A DNA stretch of 64,000 nucleotides from Streptomyces sp. BV286. Lineage in GTDB: Bacteria > Actinomycetota > Actinomycetes > Streptomycetales > Streptomycetaceae. Below, one piece after another: positions 1-8,259 of the stretch. The notes beneath the pieces were generated by a model. The model did no database searches. It had not been told where the DNA came from and saw nothing but the letters and a program-made list of their open reading frames with translations. The translations under genes and the position numbers were made by a program. Numbering within the stretch: the stretch's first letter is position 1; each line of letters starts with the position of its first letter. The stretch is from positions 1 through 64,000 of the forward strand of contig NZ_JAHRIB010000062.1 in the NCBI RefSeq assembly GCF_019090165.1, in the 5' to 3' direction.

Positions 1-438
1 GCGCCGGACGCGGCCCCAGCGCCGGACGCGGCCCCAGCGCCGGTCGCCGACTTTGCGCCGGACATCGGCGTCGTGCCGGACGCCGGGCTCGCGCCGGACT
101 CCGGATTCCTGCCGGGCTGCGGCTTCGCGCCGGGCTCCGGCTTCGCGCCCGCCGGCGGCCGGGCGTCCGGCTCCTGGTGCATGCCCGTCTGTGGCCCGGT
201 GTCCGGCTCCCGGCCAATCTGCGGCTCGGTGTCCCGTGCATCGTCCGCGCCGGTCGGCGGCCGGGCGTCCGGCTCCTGGAACGCGCCGGTCGGCAGCTCG
301 GCGTCCGGCTCCCGCTGCACGTCGGCCGGCCCCTTCGCGCCCGGCGTCCGATGCGCGCCGGACGACGACTCCGCGCCGGACCGTGGCGGTGCGGACAGCG
401 GCGCTGCCTCGGACCGCGGCGCTGTCTCGGACTCCGGC
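1..438 (-). repeat. Degenerate in-frame repeats coding for a Pro/Gly/Ala-rich linker
   Basis: The coding frame here is built from short degenerate units such as EPDARPPTGA, EPDARPPAGA, EPGAKPQPG and GAGAASG. At the window edge the DNA holds two adjacent near-identical 18-base units (1-18 and 19-36). The segment follows the membrane domain of the ABC exporter directly. The repeats keep the reading frame, so this looks like an expressed, probably disordered linker and not decay. Its full length is unknown because it continues past position 1. Confidence 0.8.
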
Positions 439-1451
439 TTCGCGTCCATCACCTCGAAGTAGCGCTCCGTGGCCGTCGCCGCCTCCTGGCTCATCGCCAG
501 CAGGAAACCGATCGACTCGACGGGCCACCGCAGGGCGAGCGCCGTGGACAGGAACGCGACCAGCGTGCCGGCCGACAGGTCGCCGTCGGCCACCTGCACC
601 GTCCCGAGCACGAGGGCCGCGCCGACGGCGAGTTCGGGCAGCGTCGTGATGGCGGCGAAGATCCCCGCGAGCAGCCGCGCCTTGGCGAGTTCCGTACCGC
701 GCAGCGTCCGGGAGAGCTCGCGAAAGGCGAGGGCCTGACTGCGATGGCGCCCGAACCCCTTGATGATCCGGATGCCGAGCACGCTCTCCTCGACGAGTGT
801 CGTCAGGTCGCCGACCTGGTCCTGGGCCCGCCGGGCCACCTGCGAGTACCGCTTCTCGAAGAGCCAGCAGACGACCATCACGGGCAGCGCGGGCGCGAGC
901 AGCACGAGTCCCAGCGTCCACTCCTGGGCCAGCATGATGAGGACGCCCACAAGGATCGTCACCGAGTTGACCAGCAGGAACGTCAGCGGGAACGCGAGGA
1001 ACATCCGCAGCAGCATCAGGTCGGTCGTGCCCCGCGACAGCAACTGCCCGGAGGCCCAGCGGTCGTGGAACGCAATGGGCAGCCGCTGCAGATGCCGGTA
1101 CAGGTCCGCCCGCATCGCCGCCTCGACCCCGGCCAGCGGCCGGGCCACCAGCCAGCGCCGCAGCCCGAAGAGCAGTGCCTCCACGATCCCGAGCAGCAGC
1201 AGGCACAGCGCGCCGAGCCACACGCCGCCGGTGCTCCGGTCGGCCACCGGGCCGTCCACGATCCACTTCAGGACGAGCGGGATGACCAGCCCCGTACAGG
1301 AGGCGACGACCGCGACGACGGCCGCGGTGAGCAGCCGTCCTCGCACGGGTCTCACGTACGGCCACAGGCGCAGCAGAGCGCGCACGGTGGAACGGCTCCT
1401 GGCGGGCTCGGTCTTGTGGGCTTCCTCGGTGGGCGCGGGTGTAGTCGGCAT
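1..1451 (-). CDS. ABC exporter, fused membrane and ATPase domains (3' part outside window)
   Basis: Reads leftward from an ATG at 1451 and runs off the window after about 483 codons. Residues 20-320 look like a type I exporter membrane domain: hydrophobic segments follow the start (LLTAAVVAVVASCTGLVIP) and the region ends in YFEVMDA near residue 331, the sequence that normally comes just before the ATPase domain. About 145 residues of Pro/Gly/Ala/Glu/Asp-rich repeats follow instead, and the ATPase domain must lie beyond position 1. No ribosome binding site is visible; TAGGCT sits 8 bases before the ATG, so the message may be leaderless. The product would be an inner-membrane drug or lipid exporter half-molecule. 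The substrate cannot be told from what is visible. Confidence 0.85.
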   Translation of the reverse strand, partial: MPTTPAPTEEAHKTEPARSRSTVRALLRLWPYVRPVRGRLLTAAVVAVVASCTGLVIPLVLKWIVDGPVADRSTGGVWLGALCLLLLGIVEALLFGLRRWLVARPLAGVEAAMRADLYRHLQRLPIAFHDRWASGQLLSRGTTDLMLLRMFLAFPLTFLLVNSVTILVGVLIMLAQEWTLGLVLLAPALPVMVVCWLFEKRYSQVARRAQDQVGDLTTLVEESVLGIRIIKGFGRHRSQALAFRELSRTLRGTELAKARLLAGIFAAITTLPELAVGAALVLGTVQVADGDLSAGTLVAFLSTALALRWPVESIGFLLAMSQEAATATERYFEVMDAKPESETAPRSEAAPLSAPPRSGAESSSGAHRTPGAKGPADVQREPDAELPTGAFQEPDARPPTGADDARDTEPQIGREPDTGPQTGMHQEPDARPPAGAKPEPGAKPQPGRNPESGASPASGTTPMSGAKSATGAGAASGAGAASG

Positions 1452-1732
1452 CAGCAGCGAGCCTACGGATCGGCACTGACATCGCCCACCGAGTTTTGGC
1501 CGGGTCCGGATCCGTCGCCGGTCCTACGACCTGCGTGTTCGAGGAGTCGTACAGCCGGGACCGTAAGGTGCACAGGCGCCACCGGCCGTCGCCGGGGAGC
1601 GGGGGATCTTCGGCGTCCTCGGCCCGTCCGGCGCGGGCCGGACCACCACCGGCGACGCCCCGCCGCGGTCCGGGCGACGTCCCGACTCGGTCCGGGCAAC
1701 TCCACGACGCCGCCGGGCGGCCCCCCGACGGG

Positions 1733-1766
1733 GTCCGGGGCGACGCCCCCGCGCATCGCCCCGGAC
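1733..1766 (-). terminator. Terminator candidate after glgX (11-bp stem)
   Basis: Arms at 1733-1743 and 1756-1766 are perfectly complementary (GTCCGGGGCGA / TCGCCCCGGAC) around a 12-base loop, 12 bases past the glgX stop on the minus strand. There is no U-tract, as is usual in Streptomyces. The rest of the 326-base gap (1452-1777) holds a second 7-bp hairpin at 1626-1643 and the TAGGCT box of the ABC gene; I see no gene in it. Confidence 0.6.
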
Positions 1767-1777
1767 GCGCCCTCCTG

Positions 1778-4096
1778 TCACCGCACCCGCAGCAGCAGGA
1801 CCGCCCGTCCGGGCACCGTGACCGTTTCCCCCGCCCGGTGCACCACCCCGGGCGGAGCGCCCTGCTCCTCCCACGACGTGTCGACGACGACCTCGTACGC
1901 CTCGGCCCACGGCGGGCCCGGCAGGACGAAGTCCGCGGGCCGGTCGCCCGCGTGCAGCACCGCGAGGAAGCTGTCGTCCGTCACGGGCACGCCCCGCGCG
2001 TCCCGCCCGGGGATGTCCCGGCCGGACAGGTACATCCCCAGCGTCCCCGCGGGCGCGTACCAGTCCCGTTCCGTCATCTCGGTGCCGTGCGCGGTGAACC
2101 ACGCCAGGTCCCGCAGTCCGTCGGCCGAATGGGCCCGGCCGGAGAAGAAGGCGCGCCGCCGGAGCACGGGGTGGGCGTGGCGCAGCGCGATCAGACGGGA
2201 CGTCAGGTCGAACAGGGCCCGCCAGCCGGGGTCGTCCAGCAGGCTCCAGTCGAGCCAGCTGATCTCGTTGTCCTGGCAGTACGCGTTGTTGTTGCCGCCC
2301 TGGGTCCGGCCCAGTTCGTCGCCCGCGACCAGCATCGGGACGCCCGTGGAGAGCAGCAGGGTGGTCAGGAGGTTGCGCAGCTGGCGGCGCCGCAGACCGT
2401 GTACCCGGGCGTCCTCGGTCTCGCCCTCCGCCCCGCAGTTCCACGCCCGGTTGTCGTCGGTGCCGTCCCGGTTCCCCTCGCCGTTGGCCTCGTTGTGCTT
2501 GCGCTCGTACGACACCAGGTCCCGCAGGGTGAACCCGTCGTGCGCGGTCACGAAGTTCACCGACGCGTACGGCCGCCGCCCGCCCCACGCGTACAGGTCG
2601 CTCGACCCGGACAGCCGGTACCCGAGGTCCCGCACGTCCGGCAGCGCGCCCCGCCAGAAGTCCCGTACGGCGTTGCGGTAGCGGTCGTTCCACTCCGTCC
2701 AGAGCGGAGGGAAGGCCCCCACCTGGTAGCCGCCGGAGCCGACGTCCCAGGGCTCCGCGATCAGTTTCACGCGGCGCAGCACCGGATCCTGCGCGATGAC
2801 GGCGAGGAACGGGGACAGCATGTCGACGTCGTGCATGGACCGGGCCAGCGCGGCAGCCAGGTCGAACCGGAAGCCGTCGACGCCCATCTCCGTCACCCAG
2901 TAGCGGAGCGAGTCCGTGATCAGGCGCAGCACGTGCGGCTGGACGACGTGCAGCGTGTTCCCGCAGCCCGTGTAGTCCGCGTACCGGCGGGCGTCGTTCT
3001 GCAGCCGGTAGTAGCCGCGGTTGTCGATCCCGCGCAGCGACAGCGTCGGGCCCAGTTCGCCCGCCTCCGCCGTGTGGTTGTAGACCACGTCGAGGATGAC
3101 CTCGATCCCGGCGGCGTGCAGCGCGCGCACCATGCGCTTGAACTCGCCGACCTGCTGGCCGTTGGTCCCGGAGGCCGCGTATCCGGCGTGCGGGGCGAAG
3201 TAGCCGATGGAGTTGTAGCCCCAGTAGTTCTTCATGCCCCGGCGCAGCAGATGGTCCTCGTGCGCGAACTGGTGCACCGGCAGCAGCTCGACGGCCGTGA
3301 CCCCGAGCGCCACGAGGTGCTCGATCGCCGCCGGGTGCGCCAGCCCGGCGTACGTACCGCGCAGCTCCTCGGGGATGCCCGGGTGCAGCTTCGTGAACCC
3401 CCGGACGTGCAGTTCGTAGATGACGGAGTCCGCCCACGGCGTCTTGGGGCGGCGGTCGTCCGTCCACTCGTCGTCGGGGGTGTCGTCGTGCACGACGACA
3501 CCCTTGGGGACGTACGGCGCCGAGTCCCGGTCGTCGCGCACGGTGTCGGCGACCTGCTGCTGGGGCCAGTCCCGCACATGCCCGTACACCTGCGGCGGCA
3601 GGCTGCCGTACTCGTCCTGTCCGGCGCCGTCCACGGCACGGGCGTACGGATCGAGGAGCAGCTTCGCGGGGTTCCAGCGAGCCCCCGTCCACGGGTCCCA
3701 GCGGCCGTGCACCCGGAAGCCGTACCGCTGTCCGGGCCGTACGCCGGGCACGAAGCCGTGCCAGATCTCGTGGGTCAGTTCGGTCAGCGGGACCCGGATC
3801 TCGGTGTCCCCGCCGTCCCCGCGGCCCTCGCCGTCCTCCGTGCCGAAGAGGCAGAGCTCGACCGACTCGGCCCCGCCCGCCCAGAGCGCGAAGTTGGTGC
3901 CCGAGACGCCGTCGGGCCCGGTCCTGAAGCGTGCCCCGAGCGGGGTCGGGGTGCCCGGCCACACGGAGACGCCCGGCTCCGACCGCGCCGTGCCGTTCAG
4001 CACAGGGCCGGGCTGGACGGGTCCGGGCTGGACGGGCAGCCCACGGCCGGGGGCGAGCCCCTCCCGCACTGCCTCCTGATCGGCTGCGCTCGACAC
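1778..4096 (-). CDS. glgX: Glycogen debranching enzyme GlgX (GH13)
   Basis: Cytoplasmic isoamylase-type enzyme that hydrolyses alpha-1,6 branches of glycogen or maltodextrin. About 772 residues. An N-terminal CBM48-like segment (WPGTPTPLGARF..., residues 40-130) precedes a GH13 barrel with all landmark motifs: VVYNH, GFRFDLA carrying the nucleophile Asp near 412, AEPWD carrying the acid/base Glu near 448, and VTAHDG. The GlgX/TreX-type stretch CQDNEISWLDW is also present. I chose the GTG at 4096 because a GGGAGG box lies just upstream. A longer open frame to 4390 has low-complexity, non-family sequence and would overlap the divergent lipoprotein gene. It stands alone between its own terminator and a divergent promoter region (4097-4332). 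Confidence 0.9.
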   Translation of the reverse strand: MSSAADQEAVREGLAPGRGLPVQPGPVQPGPVLNGTARSEPGVSVWPGTPTPLGARFRTGPDGVSGTNFALWAGGAESVELCLFGTEDGEGRGDGGDTEIRVPLTELTHEIWHGFVPGVRPGQRYGFRVHGRWDPWTGARWNPAKLLLDPYARAVDGAGQDEYGSLPPQVYGHVRDWPQQQVADTVRDDRDSAPYVPKGVVVHDDTPDDEWTDDRRPKTPWADSVIYELHVRGFTKLHPGIPEELRGTYAGLAHPAAIEHLVALGVTAVELLPVHQFAHEDHLLRRGMKNYWGYNSIGYFAPHAGYAASGTNGQQVGEFKRMVRALHAAGIEVILDVVYNHTAEAGELGPTLSLRGIDNRGYYRLQNDARRYADYTGCGNTLHVVQPHVLRLITDSLRYWVTEMGVDGFRFDLAAALARSMHDVDMLSPFLAVIAQDPVLRRVKLIAEPWDVGSGGYQVGAFPPLWTEWNDRYRNAVRDFWRGALPDVRDLGYRLSGSSDLYAWGGRRPYASVNFVTAHDGFTLRDLVSYERKHNEANGEGNRDGTDDNRAWNCGAEGETEDARVHGLRRRQLRNLLTTLLLSTGVPMLVAGDELGRTQGGNNNAYCQDNEISWLDWSLLDDPGWRALFDLTSRLIALRHAHPVLRRRAFFSGRAHSADGLRDLAWFTAHGTEMTERDWYAPAGTLGMYLSGRDIPGRDARGVPVTDDSFLAVLHAGDRPADFVLPGPPWAEAYEVVVDTSWEEQGAPPGVVHRAGETVTVPGRAVLLLRVR

Positions 4097-4332
4097 CTGA
4101 CGCCCTCCCGCGGCTCGGTCGGAGCGGCACGAGGAGGGCCGCGGCGTCCCGGCCGCGGCTCCCTGTCGTGTCGTCCTCCCCACTGTTCTGCCCAGAGCCG
4201 GGCTCGCACTCACGTTTCCCGAGGCGGGTGCTGACCGGCCCCGGCAGGCGGGCCGCGCCGCCTCACCCGTCACGGCGGGCCGCGGAACCACCCCACTTCC
4301 CCGGGGCCGCCTCGGTCGTTGGGTCCCACGTG

Positions 4333-5562
4333 ATGCACGCACAGAGGCGCGCGCGGCGCGCAGGGGCCGCGCTGGCCGCCGTACTGACATGGGCGGGCCT
4401 GCTCGCCGGAGCCGCGGGATGCACCTCGCACGGCACGGACGGGATGCTCGGCAAGCCCCGGTCGGCCGAGGACACCATCCGCGTCTCGCCGGACGACGGC
4501 AGCCGGGGCGTACGCCCCGAGGAGGGGCTGAGGGTGCGGGTACCGGCCGGGCGCCTGGAGTCGGTGAAGGTCGTGAAGTCGCAGGACGCGCAGGACTCCC
4601 CGGTGCCCGGCCGGATCGGCGAGGACGGCACGACCTGGAGGCCCGACGACCCGAGGCTCGCGCTGGCCGCCAAGTACGCGGTGGACGCGGTCGCGCTCGA
4701 CGGCCACGGCCGGCGGGTGGCCCGGCACGTGACGTTCACGACGTACGTCCCCGACGAGCGGTTCATCGGATACGTCGTGCCGGAGAACCGCTCGACCGTC
4801 GGCACCGGGATGATCGTGTCGCTGGAGTTCAACCGCCGGATCCGCGACCGGGCGGCGGTCGAGCGCGCGGTCCGCGTGACGTCCGTGCCGAAGGCGGAGA
4901 TCGCCCCGCACTGGTTCGGCCGGAACCGGCTGGACTTCCGCCCCGAGACGTACTGGAAGCCGGGCACGAAGGTCACCGTCGAGCTGCGGCTGCGGGACGT
5001 CGAGGCGGCTCCGGGCGTGTACGGGCTGCAGTACCGGACGTTCTCCTTCACGGTCGGCCGCAGTCAGGTCAGCGTCGTCGACGCGGCAGCCCACACCATG
5101 GAGGTACGCCGCGACGGAGCGCTCCTGTCCACCGTGCCGATCACCGCGGGCGCCCCCACGAGCACGACGTACAACGGGAAGATGGTCGTCACCGAGATGC
5201 TGGAGGTGACCCGGATGAACGGGGCCACCGTCGGTTTCAAACGGGCCGACGGCAAGGGCGAGTACGACATCCCGGACGTGCCGCACGCGATGCGCCTCAC
5301 CTCCTCCGGGACCTTCCTGCACGGCAACTACTGGGCGCGGGGCGTGTTCGGCACCGCCAACGTCAGCCACGGCTGCGTGGGCCTGCGCGACGTGAAGGGC
5401 GGCAGCTCCGCGACCCCGGCGGGCTGGTTCTTCGACCGCAGCCTCGTCGGTGACGTCGTCGAGGTGGTCAACAGCGACGACAAGAAGGTCGCTCCCGACA
5501 ACGGCCTCGGCGGATGGAACATGGACTGGAAGGCGTGGAAAGCGGGCTCCGCGGTGAAGTAG
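4333..5562 (+). CDS. Lipoprotein L,D-transpeptidase (YkuD), first of a tandem pair
   Basis: Cell-wall cross-linking enzyme forming 3-3 (L,D) peptide bridges in peptidoglycan outside the membrane. 409 residues. An Arg-rich start and hydrophobic stretch end in a lipobox-like GAAGC near residue 35, so it is probably a lipid-anchored lipoprotein. Ig-like domains fill residues 45-235, and a YkuD catalytic domain follows with HGNYW and SHGCVGLRD; the catalytic Cys is about residue 348. The ATG at 4333 gives a normal signal sequence; the GTG three bases upstream is an alternative. It is a close paralogue of the next gene: they share HWFGRNRLDFRP-type, YWKPGTKVTV and FTVGRSQVS-type segments. It is divergent from glgX. 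Confidence 0.92.
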   Translation: MHAQRRARRAGAALAAVLTWAGLLAGAAGCTSHGTDGMLGKPRSAEDTIRVSPDDGSRGVRPEEGLRVRVPAGRLESVKVVKSQDAQDSPVPGRIGEDGTTWRPDDPRLALAAKYAVDAVALDGHGRRVARHVTFTTYVPDERFIGYVVPENRSTVGTGMIVSLEFNRRIRDRAAVERAVRVTSVPKAEIAPHWFGRNRLDFRPETYWKPGTKVTVELRLRDVEAAPGVYGLQYRTFSFTVGRSQVSVVDAAAHTMEVRRDGALLSTVPITAGAPTSTTYNGKMVVTEMLEVTRMNGATVGFKRADGKGEYDIPDVPHAMRLTSSGTFLHGNYWARGVFGTANVSHGCVGLRDVKGGSSATPAGWFFDRSLVGDVVEVVNSDDKKVAPDNGLGGWNMDWKAWKAGSAVK

Positions 5563-5742
5563 ACCGACATAGGGGTACGCACAGGGAGGGATCCGGTGGC
5601 GCGGCCGGCACCGTGAGTTGGGACTGAACGGTGACATTCCCGGGAGGCCATCACGCCTGGCAGTGTGATTAATTAGCGCGATGCGCGGCGTGGGACGCGC
5701 GGTAGTGCGGGCCTGACCAGGCCGTGCGAGGGGAGAACGAAC

Positions 5743-6990
5743 TTGAACGGGCGACCGATATCGGGGGCGTCGGTTGGCGCGCGGACACGAAGTGGCAAGG
5801 GGGCCCTGGCACTTCTGCTCGGGGTGCTGCTGCTCTTCGTGGCCGCCTGCGGCGGGGGAGGGGACTCGGACTCCGGGTCCGACGAGGGGAAGGGCAAGGG
5901 CGAGGATTCGAGCCAGGCGGACACCAAGGTCTCGCAGGCGGTCGTCACGATAGCCCCGAAGAACGGCACGGACGCCGTGAAGACCAGCGGCGCGCTGAAG
6001 GTGACGGCCGCCAAGGGCAAGCTGACCGAGGTCAAGGTCGAGGACACCAAGGGCAACCCGGTCGAGGGGAAGATCACCGACGGGGGCGCGACCTGGACGC
6101 CCGCCACGCATCTCGCGGCGTCCACCAAGTACAAGGTCCACGCGGTGGCCAAGGACTCCGACGGCCGGCAGGCCGCCGAGGAGTCCGCCTTCACCACGCT
6201 GACCCCGAAGAACACCTTCGTGGGCATCTTCACGCCGGAGGACGGTTCCAAGGTCGGCGTCGGCATGCCCTTCTCGGTCCGCTTCACACGGGGCATCACA
6301 CACCCCGAGGACATCGAGAAGGCGATCGACATCAAGACCGAGCCCGCGGTCGACGTCGAGGGCCACTGGTTCGGCAACGACCGCCTCGACTTCCGCCCGG
6401 AGAAGTACTGGAAGCCCGGCACGAAGGTCACCGTCACGCTCAACCTCGACGGCGTCGAGGGACGGCCGGGTGTCTACGGCGAGCAGGCCAAGACCGTGAA
6501 GTTCACGATCGGCCGCAGCCAGGTCTCCACCGTCGACGTGAAGACCAAGAAGATGGTGGTCAAGCGTGACGGCAAGGTCATCAAGACCATCCCGGTGACC
6601 ACGGGCAAGCCCGGCTACGAGACCTGGAACGGCCAGATGGTCATCAGCGAGCGCCTCAGGGTGACCCGCATGAACGGCGAGACGGTCGGCTACGGCGGCG
6701 AGTACGACATCAAGGACGTGCCGGACGCGATGCGCCTGACCACGTCCGGCACCTTCCTGCACGGCAACTACTGGGCCGGCGGCGCCTTCGGCAACTACAA
6801 CGCCAGCCACGGCTGCATCGGCCTGCGCGACCAGCGCGGCGGCGGTGACCGGGGGGCGCCGGCGGCATGGTTCTTCGACCGCTCGATCATCGGTGACGTG
6901 GTCGTCGTGAAGAACTCCAACGACCGGATCGTGAGCCCGGACAACGGGCTCAACGGCTGGAACATGTCCTGGGAGAAGTGGACGGCGTGA
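5743..6990 (+). CDS. Lipoprotein L,D-transpeptidase (YkuD), second of a tandem pair
   Basis: 415 residues with the same architecture as its upstream paralogue: signal sequence with lipobox VAAC, an acidic Ser/Asp/Gly/Lys linker, two Ig-like domains, and a YkuD domain with HGNYW and SHGCIGLRD (catalytic Cys about 358). The start is a TTG at 5743, supported by GAGGGGAG about 8-10 bases upstream and by the signal sequence beginning there; no nearby ATG or GTG in frame does as well. The two paralogues probably arose by tandem duplication, since distinctive segments match throughout. The 180-base gap between them includes an AT-rich stretch (GATTAATTAG near 5668) that may carry its own promoter. 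Double terminators follow. Confidence 0.93.
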   Translation: MNGRPISGASVGARTRSGKGALALLLGVLLLFVAACGGGGDSDSGSDEGKGKGEDSSQADTKVSQAVVTIAPKNGTDAVKTSGALKVTAAKGKLTEVKVEDTKGNPVEGKITDGGATWTPATHLAASTKYKVHAVAKDSDGRQAAEESAFTTLTPKNTFVGIFTPEDGSKVGVGMPFSVRFTRGITHPEDIEKAIDIKTEPAVDVEGHWFGNDRLDFRPEKYWKPGTKVTVTLNLDGVEGRPGVYGEQAKTVKFTIGRSQVSTVDVKTKKMVVKRDGKVIKTIPVTTGKPGYETWNGQMVISERLRVTRMNGETVGYGGEYDIKDVPDAMRLTTSGTFLHGNYWAGGAFGNYNASHGCIGLRDQRGGGDRGAPAAWFFDRSIIGDVVVVKNSNDRIVSPDNGLNGWNMSWEKWTA

Positions 6991-6996
6991 TCGCCA

Positions 6997-7118
6997 GGGG
7001 GCGCTGACTCCGCCCCCGCGGCCTGCGGGTCCCCGGTTTGCCGGGCCCTCAGGTCCTCAGGACCCCTACGGCCCCGGTGTGCCGCTCTGTGACGGAGCAC
7101 ACCGGGGCCGTTGTCGTT
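6997..7118 (+). terminator. Tandem terminators after the L,D-transpeptidase pair
   Basis: The first hairpin (arms 6997-7003 and 7011-7017) has a 7-bp stem, GGGGGCG/CGCCCCC. The second (7069-7081 and 7098-7110) has a perfect 13-bp stem, CGGCCCCGGTGTG/CACACCGGGGCCG, followed by the T-rich TTGTCGTT, which is a good factor-independent terminator for this genome. Confidence 0.8.
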
Positions 7119-7139
7119 AGTCACCGTTAACCTGCCCTC

Positions 7140-7907
7140 ATGACTGTGCATCTCGAAGTCGCCGAAGGTGTCGGCACGATCCGCCTCGACCGTCCGCCGA
7201 TGAACGCGCTGGACGTCGCCACCCAGGACCGCCTCAAGGAGCTCGCCGAGGAGGCCACGCGCCGCGAGGACGTGCGCGCGGTGATCCTCTACGGCGGCGA
7301 GAAGGTGTTCGCGGCCGGCGCGGACATCAAGGAGATGCAGGCCATGGACCATGCGGCGATGGTCGTACGCTCCAGGGCCCTGCAGGACTCCTTCACCGCC
7401 GTGACCCGCATCCCCAAGCCGGTCGTCGCCGCCGTCACCGGTTACGCGCTGGGCGGGGGCTGCGAGCTGGCGCTCTGCGCCGACTTCCGCATCGCCGCGG
7501 ACAACGCGAAGCTGGGCCAGCCGGAGATCCTCCTGGGCCTGATCCCGGGCGCGGGCGGCACCCAGCGCCTGTCCCGCCTCATCGGCCCCTCCCGGGCGAA
7601 GGACCTCATCTTCACCGGCCGCATGGTCAAGGCCGACGAGGCGCTGTCCCTCGGCCTGGTGGACCGCGTCGTACCGGCCGCCGACGTGTACGCCGAGGCG
7701 CACGCGTGGGCCGCGAAACTCGCGCAGGGACCGGCGCTCGCGCTGCGCGCGGCCAAGGAGTGCGTCGACGCGGGTCTGGAGACGGACATCGAGACCGGGC
7801 TCACCGTCGAACGGAACTGGTTCGCCGGTCTGTTCGCCACGGAGGACCGGGAGCGCGGGATGCGGAGCTTCGTCGAGGAGGGCCCGGGCAAGGCGAAGTT
7901 CCTCTGA
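7140..7907 (+). CDS. Enoyl-CoA hydratase/isomerase family protein
   Basis: 255-residue crotonase-fold enzyme. Oxyanion-hole segment FAAGADIKEM (about 60-69) and GGGCELALCADFR give the acyl-CoA pocket. The two Glu residues expected in true hydratases are present: E109 in GGCELAL and E129 in QPEILLGLIPG, spaced 20 apart as in the mitochondrial enzyme. It would hydrate 2-enoyl-CoA in fatty-acid beta-oxidation, in the cytoplasm; the exact substrate cannot be told. No ribosome binding site is seen. TAACCT at 7128-7133 lies 6 bases before the ATG, so the transcript is probably leaderless. It stands alone with a terminator on each side. Confidence 0.9.
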   Translation: MTVHLEVAEGVGTIRLDRPPMNALDVATQDRLKELAEEATRREDVRAVILYGGEKVFAAGADIKEMQAMDHAAMVVRSRALQDSFTAVTRIPKPVVAAVTGYALGGGCELALCADFRIAADNAKLGQPEILLGLIPGAGGTQRLSRLIGPSRAKDLIFTGRMVKADEALSLGLVDRVVPAADVYAEAHAWAAKLAQGPALALRAAKECVDAGLETDIETGLTVERNWFAGLFATEDRERGMRSFVEEGPGKAKFL

Positions 7908-7910
7908 CGG

Positions 7911-7969
7911 GGCACGGCCCGGTCGGGTGACGGAGGCCTTCCGCCCTCTCGGAAAGGCCCTGCCGTGCC
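7911..7969 (+). terminator. Nested hairpin terminator after the enoyl-CoA hydratase
   Basis: Outer arms GGCACGGC (7911-7918) and GCCGTGCC (7962-7969) enclose an inner hairpin GGCCTTCCG...CGGAAAGGCC (7936-7959) with one bulged base. It starts four bases after the stop codon. Confidence 0.55.
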
Positions 7970-8055
7970 GCGAAACTCACCCATCAAGTTCCGCTGATCC
8001 ACTTGCAGTTGACGCGATGTCTTACCCGCGTCCCCCGAAGGGGCGGTTTATCCGA

Positions 8056-8076
8056 GCCTTAAGGCAGCCTTAAGGG
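8056..8076. repeat. Tandem GCCTTAAGG palindromic boxes in the 7908-8259 gap
   Basis: GCCTTAAGGC (8056-8065), a perfect 10-base palindrome, is followed one base later by GCCTTAAGGG (8067-8076), giving an 11-base period. This stands out in a GC-rich gap of about 350 bases. The boxes lie about 190 bases upstream of the HATPase gene and could be a paired operator, but I cannot name a regulator. I see no gene in the remainder of the gap. Confidence 0.4.
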
Positions 8077-8259
8077 TTCCTTGTCGGGGAACGCGGGCGA
8101 TTGCCCCCGCGAGGGCCGTCGGTGCAGGTCAGGTGGGCTGTACGGACGGCCGAACTGCCCCTGGCATATGCCGTTCGAATTCAGCGGAATGAATGCCTCC
8201 GGGGGGCGTATTCCTCCGGAACGCCCCCGGAACGACCCCTGGGCGGCCATGATGGGGTC

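Noticed and set aside
1-60. Repeats at the window start as a possible CRISPR array
   Set aside because: The units are adjacent with no spacers and keep the ABC exporter reading frame; no cas gene is present.
1463-1756. A 97-codon minus-strand frame between glgX and the ABC gene
   Set aside because: Arg/Gly/Pro-rich with no ribosome binding site, overlapping the glgX terminator stem.
177-4234. Two long plus-strand open frames (177-2681 and 1496-4234)
   Set aside because: They run antisense to the ABC exporter and glgX genes, whose motifs are unmistakable on the minus strand.
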